DNA of 64,000 nt, taken from contig JAFFSR010000370.1 of NCBI GenBank assembly GCA_017163975.1, positions 2,232,001 through 2,296,000 on the forward strand, in the 5' to 3' direction. The position numbers and the translations under genes were made by a program. The DNA comes from Anastatus disparis (taxonomy: Eukaryota; Arthropoda; Insecta; Hymenoptera; Eupelmidae). Position 1 is the stretch's first letter; each line of letters opens with the position of its first letter. Below the pieces are notes generated by a model. The model was not told the DNA's origin and did not search any database. It saw only the letters and a list, made by a program, of their open reading frames with translations. Below, piece after piece: positions 22,679 through 34,884 of the stretch.

Positions 22679-23248
22679 ATTACAAACAATTCTGATATTT
22701 ATTCATATAAAGAAAACAAAATTTATTTTTAAATTATATTTGATCCATAAAGCAAACCCTTCAAAATTTTGTTTTATAATAGGTCATTTATTTTTGTCGT
22801 TTTCTAATCTAAATCTGAACTTTATTATGTATTGTGTAAGGAAATGAATTTTTAAATTAGTGTTATTCAAAAACTAAATAGTAATAAAAAGATATAATTT
22901 TTTTATAAATTATTAATTTTTTCAATAACATAGCAAAAAAGAAAAAAATAATTTGACATTAGTGAGTAATAAAATAATCAATGATTGTTAATCGAAAACA
23001 TGTATTATTTGTAAGATATTAAAAGAAAACAGGCACGTTTGTTTTATATTTATCCTAGAGCAGGTGGCTCATCTTTGTCCTTTCATATTAACGAAATGAA
23101 ATTTCATTTTCAACTGCAGAATGTTAAAAAAAAGAAAGCCTTATTTTTCACTATGAAAATAATTATTAGACATTGTTTTGAAATGCTATTAAATTAGTAT
23201 GTGAAAATGTTTCTTTTATCACGGAATTTCACGCAACATTTGTAACTA
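22679..23248. other. AT-rich spacer, nothing recognised
   Basis: No gene, RNA or clear repeat seen. Some AT words (TTCATTTTCAACTG, GAAATTTC) recur loosely. Confidence 0.4.
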
Positions 23249-23463
23249 CACAGCGTAAAAAGTTTTTTGAACTTTAAAGGTGTTTTTCAATAGAAGAAAT
23301 ACGGTGCAAAGAAATGAATTTTTTTGAGTCAAAGAAAAATCATTTTAAAATTCATGAAATAATTTTTAAAATAAAAAAAACAGTCGCGCGCAGGACGCCG
23401 CACAGTGTAGACGTGGGCAGTGGCGCTCTATCGCCTCGTTTAGTTTGCTAAGCCTTCGACGCT

Positions 23464-24987
23464 GTGCATAGTCGTGGATCGGGCTCGGTTGTCGGTGGCG
23501 ACAATGGGTCTGCTCTTACTCAATTAGTTACAAACGAAAAGAATTCTAATTCTGGCGTTCAAACCGTTGAAACGTCAAGTAACAGAGATAAGCTCTCTTA
23601 TGCAAATGCTATCAGTAGGAGCTCATTACCTACATTTAAACAAACTGCCGTGTTAAATGCTATAGAGGGTTACATTAACGACCAATATATGGATCATTTT
23701 GAAAAAATCATGAACATCAAGAATTTGATTTACTTTTCAAAAATTTCCGAGAATAGAGTCTGTTTCACTCTAAATTCAGAGGAATCGGTTAATGAAATTA
23801 TAGGCAAAACAATAACAGTGAACAATCGCGCTTACACGTTCGCTCCATACGTGCCAGGAAGACCTGTACAAAATTATCGTAGAGTTGTTATTTCTAATAT
23901 CTTGCCACAAATACCCAACGATATAGTTATTGATTATTTAAAGTCAATCAACATAATTACAAAAAGGGGTATAACTAACATCAGATCTTCCACAGCAAAT
24001 GAATCTCGAAGTCACATATTTTCCCATAGAAGGCAGTTTTATGTTAAGGAAGAGGACTTTGAAAGAGTCCCAAATAAACTTAAAATAAACTATCAAAATA
24101 TTAGTTATTGGATTTGCTTTGGTGCGGAAAATATAAAATGCCACTTTTGCAAAAATCAGGGACACATTGCTAACTTTTGTCCGGTACTCAAGGAGAATGA
24201 AGCCTCTAATACTGATGGCGCCATCACTCACATGATAAGCCAACAGTCTGATGAAGCAATCGTTACCCACAATAGCGTTGGTTTTGCACCACCTCCGAAA
24301 GATGACGACTCTCTTGAATCTCAAAAACTTGATCAATCAAATAAGAACGATGCCCGGACGCATTTTACTATAGATAACACTCAAGCAGACGGTCTTAACA
24401 TGGAAAATCCTGTAAATGATAAAAACAACTCCTTGTCAACTATCGCTCAGAACTCTTCTCATGAAATAATCGACGCACAGTTCTATGGTCTTGAAAGGTC
24501 TGCTCCTTCTACCACTAGTGAAAGCATCAACTCAGAACTTTCAGTAAACAATGAAAAAAGCAACCAGTTCAAAAACCCTTCACAGACAAATAAAACCTTA
24601 AAACCAGCCAAGAAAAAAACAAAAATTGTAGAAGCAAATAGTGATGAAAATAGTGACCCAAGTCAATCCGAAGATATTGACGAGGATATAACTCCTCAGT
24701 TAGCTCCAGTCATAGATATGTACAAAAATGCTGATTTTAACAAAGTTCTTCAATACGACCAACTAGTTAAATTTCTTGAGAAAGTCAAATATCAACGTGA
24801 GGTCCTTAACATTAGTAAGGAATTCACGCAGGATACTCCTGCCCTAGTAGAGTGGCTGTATGTAATAGAAGCCAAAATACTGGATATCAAACTTAAAAAC
24901 CGTATTAAAAAACTTCTCAAAAGGCTTAACACAGGATTAGAAAATAAAGAAGAACATATAGACACACGTTCACAAAAAGGAAAATAA
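23464..24987 (+). CDS. ORF1 (gag-like RNA-binding protein) of I-like element
   Basis: Open for 508 codons to TAA at 24985-24987. It begins with a GTG; a stop lies at 23449 and the first in-frame ATG is codon 76, so the true start is unclear or lost. A globular region (about residues 60-215, including FAPYVPGRPVQNYRRVVISN) precedes a zinc knuckle CHFCKNQGHIANFC (C-x2-C-x4-H-x4-C, about residues 223-236). A long acidic/serine-rich low-complexity linker follows, then a charged C-terminal helix. In I-group elements this protein binds the element RNA and forms the ribonucleoprotein. It is the best-preserved frame of this copy. Confidence 0.75.
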   Translation: MHSRGSGSVVGGDNGSALTQLVTNEKNSNSGVQTVETSSNRDKLSYANAISRSSLPTFKQTAVLNAIEGYINDQYMDHFEKIMNIKNLIYFSKISENRVCFTLNSEESVNEIIGKTITVNNRAYTFAPYVPGRPVQNYRRVVISNILPQIPNDIVIDYLKSINIITKRGITNIRSSTANESRSHIFSHRRQFYVKEEDFERVPNKLKINYQNISYWICFGAENIKCHFCKNQGHIANFCPVLKENEASNTDGAITHMISQQSDEAIVTHNSVGFAPPPKDDDSLESQKLDQSNKNDARTHFTIDNTQADGLNMENPVNDKNNSLSTIAQNSSHEIIDAQFYGLERSAPSTTSESINSELSVNNEKSNQFKNPSQTNKTLKPAKKKTKIVEANSDENSDPSQSEDIDEDITPQLAPVIDMYKNADFNKVLQYDQLVKFLEKVKYQREVLNISKEFTQDTPALVEWLYVIEAKILDIKLKNRIKKLLKRLNTGLENKEEHIDTRSQKGK

Positions 24988-25028
24988 TAATAATATATAT
25001 GTATCAAGTATATCTATAAAATATTAAC

Positions 25029-28000
25029 ATGCAAAATAAAAATTTTAATATCTTGTTCTGGAATCTCAGGAGTTTAAAAGCAAGAAGACTCGAATTAGAA
25101 AAAATGAAAATTAAATTTAACATCATCGTTGGAGTCGAGACTTGGCTGAAGCTAGATAAACCCGTAAATTTCACGGGATTCAATATACACAGATTCGATC
25201 GCCTAGATGTCACTGGTGGTGGCATCATATTTATTGTTAAAAAAGACATCGACTTCCAAGTTCTAAATACTACCTCATCAGAACCAGAAATTGAACTCGG
25301 AGGCATTAGGATTAAAGCCAAAGATCACTCTTCTAATTTACTCGCATGCTACAAGCCACCTCATATACATCCCTCTCCAAGAGTTTGGAACGAGATTATG
25401 AGCAACAGTGTAATATGTAGCGAGCCAATTATTTTTTTGGGTGATTTCAACTTGCACCATGTTGGCTGGAATTGCAGTTATAATGACAAGGATGGAATAA
25501 ATTTATTGAATTACCTTGATGGGAATGGTCTAATTATCCATAATGTCAAGACGTCCACACGCATTGATCCTGCTCGGTGTAAAAAATCCAATATTGATTT
25601 AGTCATTTCAACCGCCTCTATGGCTGATCGCATCAATCACAAGGTTTTTGATGATTCACACATATCTGACCATTTCCCCATCTCCATCCAACTTAGTATA
25701 GATCAAGTCATCTACGCCAGAAAGTCATTCGAATTATATTCTAAAAAAACAGATTGGCAAAAATGCAATGATACGCTTGACCAACAATACTCTGAATTTC
25801 ATAATAGTGACTACATCAATTCGTCACCGATTAACAAATATAATTTCTGGATTGAAAAGATCAAGCATAACTAGCCACGATAGGTCACTAGTGAAATCCC
25901 AAGCAGAGGTGGTAATGGACAAAATAGCCCCACAACTACAAGCCAATCATATTGAGCCTTCGATTCAATCGTTTGATAACAAAGACTCCTTCTTTGACGA
26001 CCCTTTCGATTTTGCTGAATTCAATGCCGCCCTTGAATCTAGAAACAAACACTCCGGCTGCGGTCTGGATCATTGACTATTACACACTCACTAAGATTTC
26101 ACTGAAGTATAAATTGGAATTGCTTGACATTTACAACCAGATGCAACAGGAAAATATCTACCCACCAAACTGGCAAGAATCCTTTGTACACTTCATCAGG
26201 AAACCAGACGGGTCAGGCCTTCGACCTATAGCTATGACATCGTGTCTCTGTAAGATATATGAGCTTAGGTAAAAAACAGATTACAATGGTTCTGCGAGCA
26301 CAACAATATTTTTCCAGCATCAAACTCAGGCTTTCGAAAAGGTAGATCCTGCTACGACAACTTAACAAACTTTCTTCTACATATCGACAACAACTTCAGT
26401 AAGAACTGGGATACACTTGCAGCATTTTTTAGACGTTCAGGGAGCGTTCGACAACGTCAACCCCCAGATTCTTCTTCGCAAACTAGAAGAGATCGGATGT
26501 TCTCGCACAGTACTTTACTTCGTACAACATCTTATAATCAAGCGCTCAATCTACACTGAATATAATCTAGATTATCCGAGTTATGCTTATAAAGGTGTAC
26601 CTCAGGGTGGGGTACTCAGCCCCCTTCTTTATCTCATTTACGTTAAGGGTATCCATAAAAACATATCTAGATTCATACATATTTCCCAATTTGCTGACGA
26701 CATTCTCCTCTACACAAGTTCATCATCATTGGAAAAAAGTGCTACACAACTTGAAAAGGCCACAGAAAACATACGCAATAAATTATTTGAATTGGATCTC
26801 ACTTTAAGCGTTAAAAAGACTAAACTAGTCCATTTCAACAACAAAAATATACCACCTGGGGACACACACATCACCAACAATAATGAAAAAATTAAATCCA
26901 CTGAATCCACTAGATTTCTAGAAGTTATCTTCGATTTTCAACTCAAGTTTGAGCAACAGGTCAAGACGATCGCCATTAAGTGTCAAAGAGCTCATCGAAT
27001 TCTTAAATACCTATGCGGAACGTGGTGGGGTGCTCATCCCCAAACTTTATTAGTTCTTTACAAGAACTTCGTTCGAGCCACTATGGACTATGGATTATTT
27101 ATTTATTATCCGAAATCAAAGGCTATGGCACAAACCATTGAAAAAATTCAGTATTCTTCTCTCAGGACCGTAATGGGATATCGTAAATCTACCCCCAAAA
27201 ACTTTATCTTAGCTGAAACCAAGCTCACCTCTATGAGGGATCGGGCCTTATATTCAGGCTGCAACTATGTCACCAAAGCTCTCTCCAATAGATCTAATCC
27301 TGCATCCAAAAACATAAATCTATATCACATAAAAAATAGAAAAAGTGAACGCAAAAAAAAAGAGAATTATCTCTCAATGCATTTCTAAAGTTCTCACAGA
27401 AACCAACAAGACATTATATATAAGCCACCTCAATGAAATATATGCACATCCCTTCAAAGCTATGTACCATCAACCAAATATAGATTTTAGTCTTGGTAAA
27501 TTAATTAAAAAAGTCAAAGATCCGGATCTGACGCTCGACCTATACTGCCCCGATGAATCAATTTGTAAAATTTTCACCGACGGCAGTAAAATTGCAGGCT
27601 CCAAATCTGTGGGTTCCGCCTACATTACCGACGATGCTGGAAACAGTAATATAACAAGCTCTAAATTGCACACTTCAATTTTTTCTGCCGAAGTCATCGC
27701 CATCAACACTGCGTTAGAATTTGCATCTCTGTCCAAATATGATAAACATGTAATATTTTCCGACTCACTAAGCGTACTCCAAGCATTACAAAGCCATAAA
27801 TCCACCACATTTAATCACCTCTAATAGTTAAAGCAAGAAACAAAATATATCAAATAACGTCCACTAGTTCTTGAGATCAACCGTTACAATTTGTTTGGAT
27901 TCCAGCACATATAGGCATCCAAGGCAATAAAAAGGCCGATAAATTAGCTAAAATGGCCACGAGCAGACCTTCTGAAAACAACGAAGTGCCCTATACAGAC

Positions 28001-28300
28001 TTTAGACAAACGTGGGAAAAATTTGCCTATGACAACACATGCAAATCTAACATGGAAGATGGAATTTTAAAAGGAATTAAATACTTCAATAACTTCAACA
28101 ATAATTCCAAACATCCTTGGTTCAAAGACAAAAATCTTCCCAGGCATGCAATAGTAACTATAAATCGTCTTAGAGCTGATCATTATAGCTCTGCTTCATC
28201 GATGGCCAGGAAAAATATCGTTTCCTCCCCAGCATGCACCTGTGGCCACGATTATCAAGATATAGAGCACCTACTATAGGAATGTCCGCTCTACAGGGAT
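25029..28300 (+). pseudogene. ORF2 (endonuclease-RT-RNase H) of I-like element, frameshifted
   Basis: Begins 40 bp after ORF1. 25029-25874 is an AP-like endonuclease: NILFWNLRSLKARR, VGVETWLK, FLGDFNLHHVGWNC, SNIDLVIS and DSHISDHFPI, with the catalytic GDFN and SDH motifs present. Frameshifts and stops follow. RT fills 25768-27388 with GLRPIAMTSCLCKIYE, FLDVQGAFDNVNP, GVPQGGVLSPLLY and the catalytic QFADDILLY. RNase H at 27345-27824 has FTDGSKIAGSKSVGSAY and FSDSLSVLQAL. A downstream CTCGHDYQDIEHLL segment (to 28279, then a stop) is the usual C-terminal Cys-His motif. Product: cDNA-making enzyme for target-primed reverse transcription; inactive here. Confidence 0.85.
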
Positions 28301-28482
28301 CAACGCTACGACATGTTTAAAAGTTTCAAAGACGCTGAAATTATTGTTAATTGTGTTATGACTCACATTTTAAAGAACTTAAATTTAAATATTATTAAAA
28401 TAGTTATAAATTTCCTTAAAAAGTGTAACTTAAATCTTTAGTCATATATTTGTAATCTTTAGTTATATATTTGTAATCTTTA
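28301..28482 (+). other. 3'UTR of I-like element, with tandem repeat (part 1)
   Basis: Ends with two tandem copies of a ~21-bp unit containing ATATATTTGTAATCTTTAGT (about 28441-28483). TATATTTGTAATCTTTA at 28466-28482 recurs exactly at 34747-34763, beyond the CR1-like insertion, and reads as its 17-bp target-site duplication. The remainder of the UTR is 34747-34884. Confidence 0.7.
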
Positions 28483-29014
28483 GTTTTTTAGATTGGATTG
28501 GATATTGTTTATTTTGTATTATAATTACAAAAAAGCGTGAAAATTACAAATAAAGTTGAAAAAATACATAAAAATACTTTAAATAGCCTTGCACATATAA
28601 AATCAAAATAGTACAGTATGATATCACAGTCATAAAACATAATAGAGATAGTAATACTATAATAGTAAGTCAATAAATTAAATAAAAGCGATAACACAGA
28701 TAACACGAATAAATACACGCAAAAAGTATAAATAATATAGTTAAAAATCAGTCTCAATATCTATCAGTCAAAATAATTACATAAAATCAAGCGTGTAAAG
28801 AGCGCAGTCGAAATATCAGCAGTATACAGTAAGTTAAAATCACAGCAAGTTGAATGTACAGTAATATACAAGTCAATCTGATAAAAATATAATCATTCAC
28901 TCTATGCACACACATCCTACATACACGCCAATAAATACAATCATGCCTTAAATCTATAAAGGGTACATCACATAATAAATTAACACATATGATATAGTCC
29001 GAAAATAATACTGT

Positions 29015-31870
29015 TTAATCGAGGTCGAGTAAAAACCTCCTCAGAGCGGCTTTAAACCTGCCGATTGATGGAAGATTTTTAATATCAGCAGGTAGGGAGT
29101 TCCAAAAATGCGCACCTTGAACTTGAAAGGAATTTCTTCCAGTGTCAGTGCGCATGAAGGGCACCGCAAGATCTTTAATCTCATCCCTAGTGGTCGCTCT
29201 GGGTATATATCTAGTGAAGAGACCCACTAGATACTCGGGAGTATTCATACGTACGATTTTGTACATAAGTACAGCCATAAAATACTGTCTCCTCGAATCA
29301 GTACGTAGCCAACCCAAAGCATGTCTATGGGGAGAGATGTGATCACCCATTCTCACGCCTAATACATATCTCACACATGAATTTTGCATTGTCTGTAGCC
29401 GTCTTCGTAACTCCTGCGAAGCATCGAGCAAGACCACTGAGCAATAATCAAGATGTGGAAACAGCAGGGCGATTGCGAGCTGCTTACGCAGAGCCTCAGT
29501 GGTGTACCGACGGAAAAACCGCAGGCTATAAATCACTCTATTGAATTTTTTAGTCAGCATATTAATATGCGGTTCCCACGACACTTTAGAGTCGAGTACA
29601 ACACCAAGGCTCGTAACGGTGTCAGAGAAAGGAATACTGATACCGCTCCCTAGGTCAATCGTCCTTGGCTCACCCGAATAAAAATTTTTAATAAAACGAT
29701 TACTTCCAAAGACGATCGCCTTTGTTTTACTAGCATTCAAAGTGAGAGAACACCAGCAACCCACCTCGACACCGCCCTGGCCGTCCTCTGTAAAATACGA
29801 ATCCCCTCGTCCACATCATCATAAGGGACCTGTGTATAAATTTGAAGATCATCCGCATACAGCAGATGCCCGACGCAACCAGAGTCCAGTGCGTCACGTA
29901 CGTCATTTATGTAAAGGCAAAACAACAGAGGCCCCAGCACCGAACCCTGAGGTACTCCTAGATTGGTTGTTAGCCAGTTCGATTCCTCCTTCAAATGTGT
30001 GGAAACCATTTGTTTCCTACCTGATAAATAGGAGTTAATCCATCCGAGTGCAGCCCTGGAGAACCCCATCGATCTAAGCCTCGCAAGGAGTTTGGAGGGA
30101 GAGATCGTGTCGAATGCCTTACTAAAGTCAAAAAGTAGCAGTAATGTGACAAGTTTCCTGTCTAGACCTGACCTTATATCGTCCGTAAGCTTAAGTACAG
30201 CAGTCTGCGTAGAATGGTTTTTCCTGAAGCCCGTCTGCATAGGATCGAGCAATTTTTTGGATGTAATGTACTCCTGCAGTTGGTCATGGGCGATCTTCTC
30301 AAGAACCTTTGAAAGAAAACATAAGATGGCTATAGGCCTAAAATCTTTTGGTTGCTTAGGTGCAGCACACTTTTTCAATGGTATAATACGTGCTTGCTTC
30401 CAACGGCAAGGGAAGATCCCCCGTGCAAAAGAGGAGTTGAACAGAGTCACAAGATGTTCACCAATAAATGGTAAAGCTTTAACTATCACGCTTTGCGGAA
30501 TGCCATCCTCACCGCAAGCCTGTGAGGAAAAATGTGAAATTGCAAGAACAACATCATTAAAACTAATTTGTTTAAAGGTAAACCCACTTTCATTGCATTG
30601 AGAAAGAATTCTCAATCGCTCTTCACTATCCTCCTACGGCGAGACTGACACCCCAGCAAAGTGCGCATTAAGCTCATCCGGAGTGAATCCATTCAAATCC
30701 CCTTGAGGTCCGGATAGCAGTCCCAGGTCTCTCAACTCCTTCCAGACATTACCACCCGCAAGAGCATCAAACAGTCTATTGTGAATATAAGCAGTCTTAG
30801 CATGGTCCGTGCGTTCGTCTACCACCCTACGCAACCGCAGAAATTCAAGGAGATACTGCTTGTCCTCTGTCCGTTTGTATCTACGATATGTAGCATCTCT
30901 CTTACGCCGCATCCGTGACAATTCTTCATCTACCCATGGAAACTTATTCTTATTAGGCTTGAGCGCTTTCAACGGCGCCAAATTCTCGATTGCAGCAGTG
31001 AGATTGTCACAGAGGCAACCAAGTGCAGATTCAGGGTCAACTGCGTCAGTCATAAGCGGCGACCAATCACAGCCGGCAAGTTTCTCTCCCAATGCAAGCG
31101 GACAAATATTTTTATAGTTCCTATACATGATAGGTTTTTGATCTCAAGTTATAGTGTTGCAAGGCAAACAGACGTCAATTAAATTATGCCGACTGTGAAA
31201 GCTCGCCGGTAGGTTCCGTGCATCAAGCACCACGTCGTTGTCATCAACAAAGATCAGGTCAATCCACGTGTGAGACGTAGGAGTATGATGCGTAGCACCG
31301 TGCTGGATCAACTGTAACGAAAGCTCAGCCGACAGCTTACTAAGAAACTTAGCATCACTGCTCTCTTTAAGGAGATCGGCATTCAAGTCCCTCATTATAA
31401 TTTTATGGGAATAATCCGAACAAAAATTTCTCAAATCAATCAACAAATTAGAGTTTCTAGTAAAAGAAACAGCAGGAGGACGATAAATGACAGAAACTAG
31501 CACGGGCTCGGAGCCGCTAACTTGCACAGAACAGAAAATATATTCAGGCACCTCCGGCTTACCGCTACTATTACTAGTTTGCGTCTACGAAGTGGCCAAA
31601 ATAGTGCATTTTAGATTATCCTTAATATACAAGGCAACTCCTTCACCACGCAAGTTTCTGTCCTGTCTAAACACTTTGTACCCCCCGACTCGAATGACGT
31701 CATCCGATACAGACGGACCCAGCCAGGTCTCAGCAACTCCAAATATGTCGTAAGAATGATAACCACTTGAAAGTTCACGCACCTGCCCAATATGAGCTCT
31801 CAAAGAGGTCACATTCAGAAAGCACGCGCGCAGTTCACCCCTCCTCCCTATTCGACTCTCCGAAGAGGAC
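29015..31870 (-). pseudogene. ORF2 (endonuclease-RT) of CR1-like element, frameshifted
   Basis: Reading down the - strand: 31812-31585 starts the AP endonuclease (NVTSLRAHIGQVREL, FGVAETWLG). 31551-31144 continues it (VSVIYRPPAV, IIMRDLNADLL, HTWIDLIFVDD), with IIMRDLN in place of the usual GDFN. 31128-30634 is the linker. 30615-29737 is RT with FRPIAILCFLSKVLEK, LLFDFSKAFDTIS, GVPQGSVLGPLLF and the catalytic LLYADDLQIY. 29764-29015, in another frame, is the RT thumb and C-terminus (TSLGVVLDSKVSWEPHI). There is no RNase H. At least three frameshifts or stops separate the pieces. Confidence 0.85.
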
Positions 31871-31878
31871 CAGCGCAG

Positions 31879-34174
31879 TCATTGGGGAGAGGCTCTATCT
31901 AAGGATATTGCATGATTTTTAATTAATTCCTGATTCGAGCTCATCCCACTATTATGAGGTTTACATTTATCATTATCAGTAGTTCCATTATTTGTTAGAG
32001 CTTCATCGTGTTTCTCAAAATCAGTTACTTTAACATTTTTCTGTACAATACATTTAGATTTATCTAATATTTCATTCAAATCATGTTCACTTTTAAATTT
32101 GTGCGCTCTCTCCCCTCTCTCCCTCCTCACCATAAATTTACCACCTCTATGCCAAACAAACTTGCAACCTTTTCCTTTAGCATACTTTTTAAGATTTTTA
32201 AATTTAATATATTTATCTTTTTCAAGATACTCATTTATATATATTTGAGAATGGTGCTTGGTGGTAGAAAAACTGCCGAGGAGGGAGGGATCCAGATCCG
32301 CTGTCGAAAAACCCGTTAATCTACGCCTAGCCATAAATACCTTCTGCGCCAAGTCATCTCCAGAAAGACTAACCAACAATGAGAACGCAATACTCGGACC
32401 GCCAACGATCTGAGGCCCAGCAGACATCCTGCCCTTATTTTTATTTTCAGGATTTGAGATCTCAGTAACAGATACAATATTTGAACGTTTAAAAGTCGGA
32501 AGTATGGTTCCCAGAACAGCGCAAGCATAATCCTCCAGCCCAACATTAGCCGCAGAGCAGTCCAGTCCGCTGGATATCACCAAGACACCATTCCCAGAAC
32601 CACACCTCTTCACAGTATGACAGGATGCCTCTCCGCTACTATCTGTATGTGCTTTTACTAATTGTTCATCGTTTGAATCAACAGGTGCTTCAGTGCATGT
32701 GTTAAGAGAGCTACTATCTTTACGTTCAAATGATTGTGTTATATTCGAATTTACAGGCATATCAGTGTTGGTGTTGGTGTTGATTAAGTGCTCGTCCTGG
32801 GCCGTGAGATCACTAACGGTCTGCACCACCTCAGCCACCCCGGTCATAAGTTAAGAAAAGTTGCTGTCCACTCCATTGAATTCATTACCTAAAAATGCTT
32901 GCATATTATTAAAATTAGTCGTGAGAGATTTGAAAAACTTTTCATACATGCCATTTAGAGCAGACAACAACTCCTTCTCTAAAGTACCTATCATACCCCT
33001 GAGTTTACGATTCTCCTCTAGCAGCTGCGTCTGCCCAGCTTGTAAATTCTTAAGAGGCGGTCGGAACCAAATCAGTGACTTTCGGTATATATCAAGTCAG
33101 CATTTTTCGCTTTACAATAATATTTTGTATATTTTTATGGCTTAAACTATTTCAAATTATTCTTTATATACATGACTAGAGGAAATGACTATATTTTTAC
33201 CATATGAATCAGTAAATAAATTATTATAAGCATTTATTATAAATATCAAACTGACTTGACATATACCGCATGCAAAAAACTGTCGTGTCGATTGTTAGGT
33301 GGCATTTTTCGCTTTATAACAATATTTTATATATTTTTGTGGCTTTAACTATTTTAAATTATTCTTTATATACATGACTAGAGGAAATGACTATATTTTT
33401 ACCATATTAATAAATGAATAAATTATTATAAGCATTTCTTACAAGCACCGAACTAAGTCACCGATTTGGTTCCGACCGCCTCTTAATAATTTCATTTTGA
33501 CTCTCCATTTTAGTCACGATATCCTGCAGACCCTTGCCAGTATTTATAATATGGCTCTCAAGAGCTGGAAGTCGTTTAAGATCATTTTGAATCAGATCGA
33601 GCCTGCAGGATAGCGCGCTCTCCAAAGCAGACACAGCTGTCTTTACTGAGGAAGAATCAGCTTCATCATTACTCTGCTGAAGACCACCATTTTTACCCTT
33701 ACTAATATTTTTATCCGGGGTGACCAATGCAGCACCACCTCTAAATTTTTCATTAATTAAATTGATACTTATGCTATGTTCCCCTCCAGCTACCGCAGAA
33801 CAGCGCGAATTGGTCCTCTTCTTAATCACAGAGTGATCTTGAGCTTTCTTAATCGGTGCGACAGGTGAGCATCCTCGTGATGAAGTAGAAGCAACGATAG
33901 GCCGGGCTATAGGAGCACCTCGCATAGTGGCACCGCGTGGTTCAGCGCCAGTGCCAGTGAGTGGGGCAGTGGGAGAAGCGATAGGTCGGCCAGCTATACA
34001 TTTCTCACAATCATATTTCGGATTACCATCGTTATCATGAGGCACGCGCTTCATACATTTTACATGGCAGCGCTGCCGGCATGTAAAACACTGTATTAAT
34101 TTTTTCGACCCTCTTATATTATCAGCGGAAAAACCGCAGATGGCGCAGCAGTTCTTGATGGTAATTTGTGACAT
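31879..34174 (-). pseudogene. ORF1 of CR1-like element: PHD finger, coiled coil, FP domain
   Basis: The N-terminal part (34174-33487) has a PHD-type zinc finger: CAICGF...CFTCRQRCHVKC...CEKC, residues about 10-60. A proline/serine-rich linker and a heptad-like helix follow. A 429-bp TTAA MITE interrupts (33054-33482). Past it the frame resumes with LQAGQTQLLEENRKLRG, a coiled coil, reaches one TAA (32856-32854) and continues in the same frame from 32847 to 31879. That last part contains YINEYLEKDKYIKFKNLKK and CKFVWHRGGKFMVRR, matching the baculovirus FP25K-type domain of many insect ORF1 proteins. ORF1 binds RNA for retrotransposition. Before decay it was one protein. Confidence 0.8.
33054..33482. 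mobile_element. TTAA MITE (429 bp) with internal direct duplication
   Basis: Inverted ends GAGGCGGTCGGAACCAAATC and its complement, flanked by TTAA at 33050-33053 and 33483-33486, a piggyBac-like signature. Inside, a segment of about 145-150 bp (GCATTTTTCGCTTTA to AATTATTATAAGCATTT) occurs twice in the same orientation, about 33098-33234 and 33301-33438, around a short unique middle. No ORF. It interrupts ORF1 of the CR1-like element, so it is younger than that insertion. Confidence 0.85.
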
Positions 34175-34746
34175 GGTTTAAGCTGTATAAGATGTCAAGA
34201 GAAGTGAGCGAATAAATGTAATAGAAGAGAAATAAAAGATAGCAGCAAGAGCAGCGTCAGAGAAATAAAAATAGCAATAAAAGCAAAACAAAAATAAAGA
34301 TGGCCTGCAAAACTCTCCGCCCAAGTATATCACATTTAAAATTAAATATAAAAGAAATAAGTTATATATTAAAAGAAAAGCAGCATAATAAGCTGTTTAA
34401 AATTCGCGCATCAAATATATAAAATCAAGAGGCCAGATGGAAACGCGCCTTAAGTATGTTAATTACCTGTCACTTATCCATAGAGTAGATAAGACAGTAA
34501 ACAAGGTAACCCATAGATGGAGCCACTAATGACGCACTTGAAAGATTCACCTAAGAGATAGTAAATTTGGCGCCAAAATTATTGTAGGTTATGTAGCAAA
34601 TGCATAACCTATATGCAATACATGCATAAACCATAAAGATGCAACTGCATTCCCCCACTGCACCACCACTCAACACCCCACTTCACAGGCAAAACAACAA
34701 ACCAGCAATGCTCCAGACATTCCGCAACCGTCAGCAACAGCAGTTT

Positions 34747-34884
34747 TATATTTGTAATCTTTAAGTAAAAAATTTTTTGTAAATTAAAATATATAACTGT
34801 ATGTACGAATTGTATATGGCCGTATAGACCTTAACTCAAGGTCTGGGTACGCCTTTGTAATAAAAAAAAAATAAAGAAAAAAAA
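34747..34884 (+). other. 3'UTR and tail of I-like element (part 2)
   Basis: Continues the interrupted 3'UTR: TTTGTAATCTTTAAG, then GGCCGTATAGACC, GGTCTGGGTACGCCTTTG and an A-rich (TAA-containing) tail. The GGTCTGGGTACGCC-type end is common in I/R1-like elements as I recall them. Confidence 0.6.

Larger units (their letters stand above)
28483..34746 (-). mobile_element. CR1-like non-LTR retrotransposon inserted in the I-like element
   Basis: Full-length-looking on the - strand: 5'UTR about 34746-34175, ORF1 34174-31879, ORF2 about 31870-29015, 3'UTR 29014-28490 ending in short TCCAA repeats (28491-28502 on the + strand GATTGGATTGGA). The 17-bp duplication TATATTTGTAATCTTTA flanks it at 28466-28482 and 34747-34763. 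PHD/FP-domain ORF1 and the short tandem-repeat tail rather than poly(A) fit CR1-type elements. Stops, frameshifts and a MITE make it inactive. Confidence 0.75.
23386..34884 (+). mobile_element. I-like non-LTR retrotransposon, interrupted by a CR1-like element
   Basis: Starts near CAGTCGCGCGCAGGACG (23390) and contains a gag-like ORF1, an ORF2 with endonuclease, RT and RNase H, and a 3'UTR. The 3'UTR breaks at 28482 and resumes at 34747, ending in an A-rich tail near 34884 after GGTCTGGGTACGCCTTTG. RNase H after RT and a CCHC ORF1 place it in the I group (I/Loa/R1-type). ORF2 has frameshifts, so this copy is dead. It sits in a foldback element. Confidence 0.75.

Noticed and set aside
23944..24336. 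- strand 130-codon frame
   Set aside because: Antisense shadow of the I-like ORF1.
30092..30601. + strand 169-codon frame
   Set aside because: Antisense shadow of the CR1-like RT, which has full RT motifs on the - strand.
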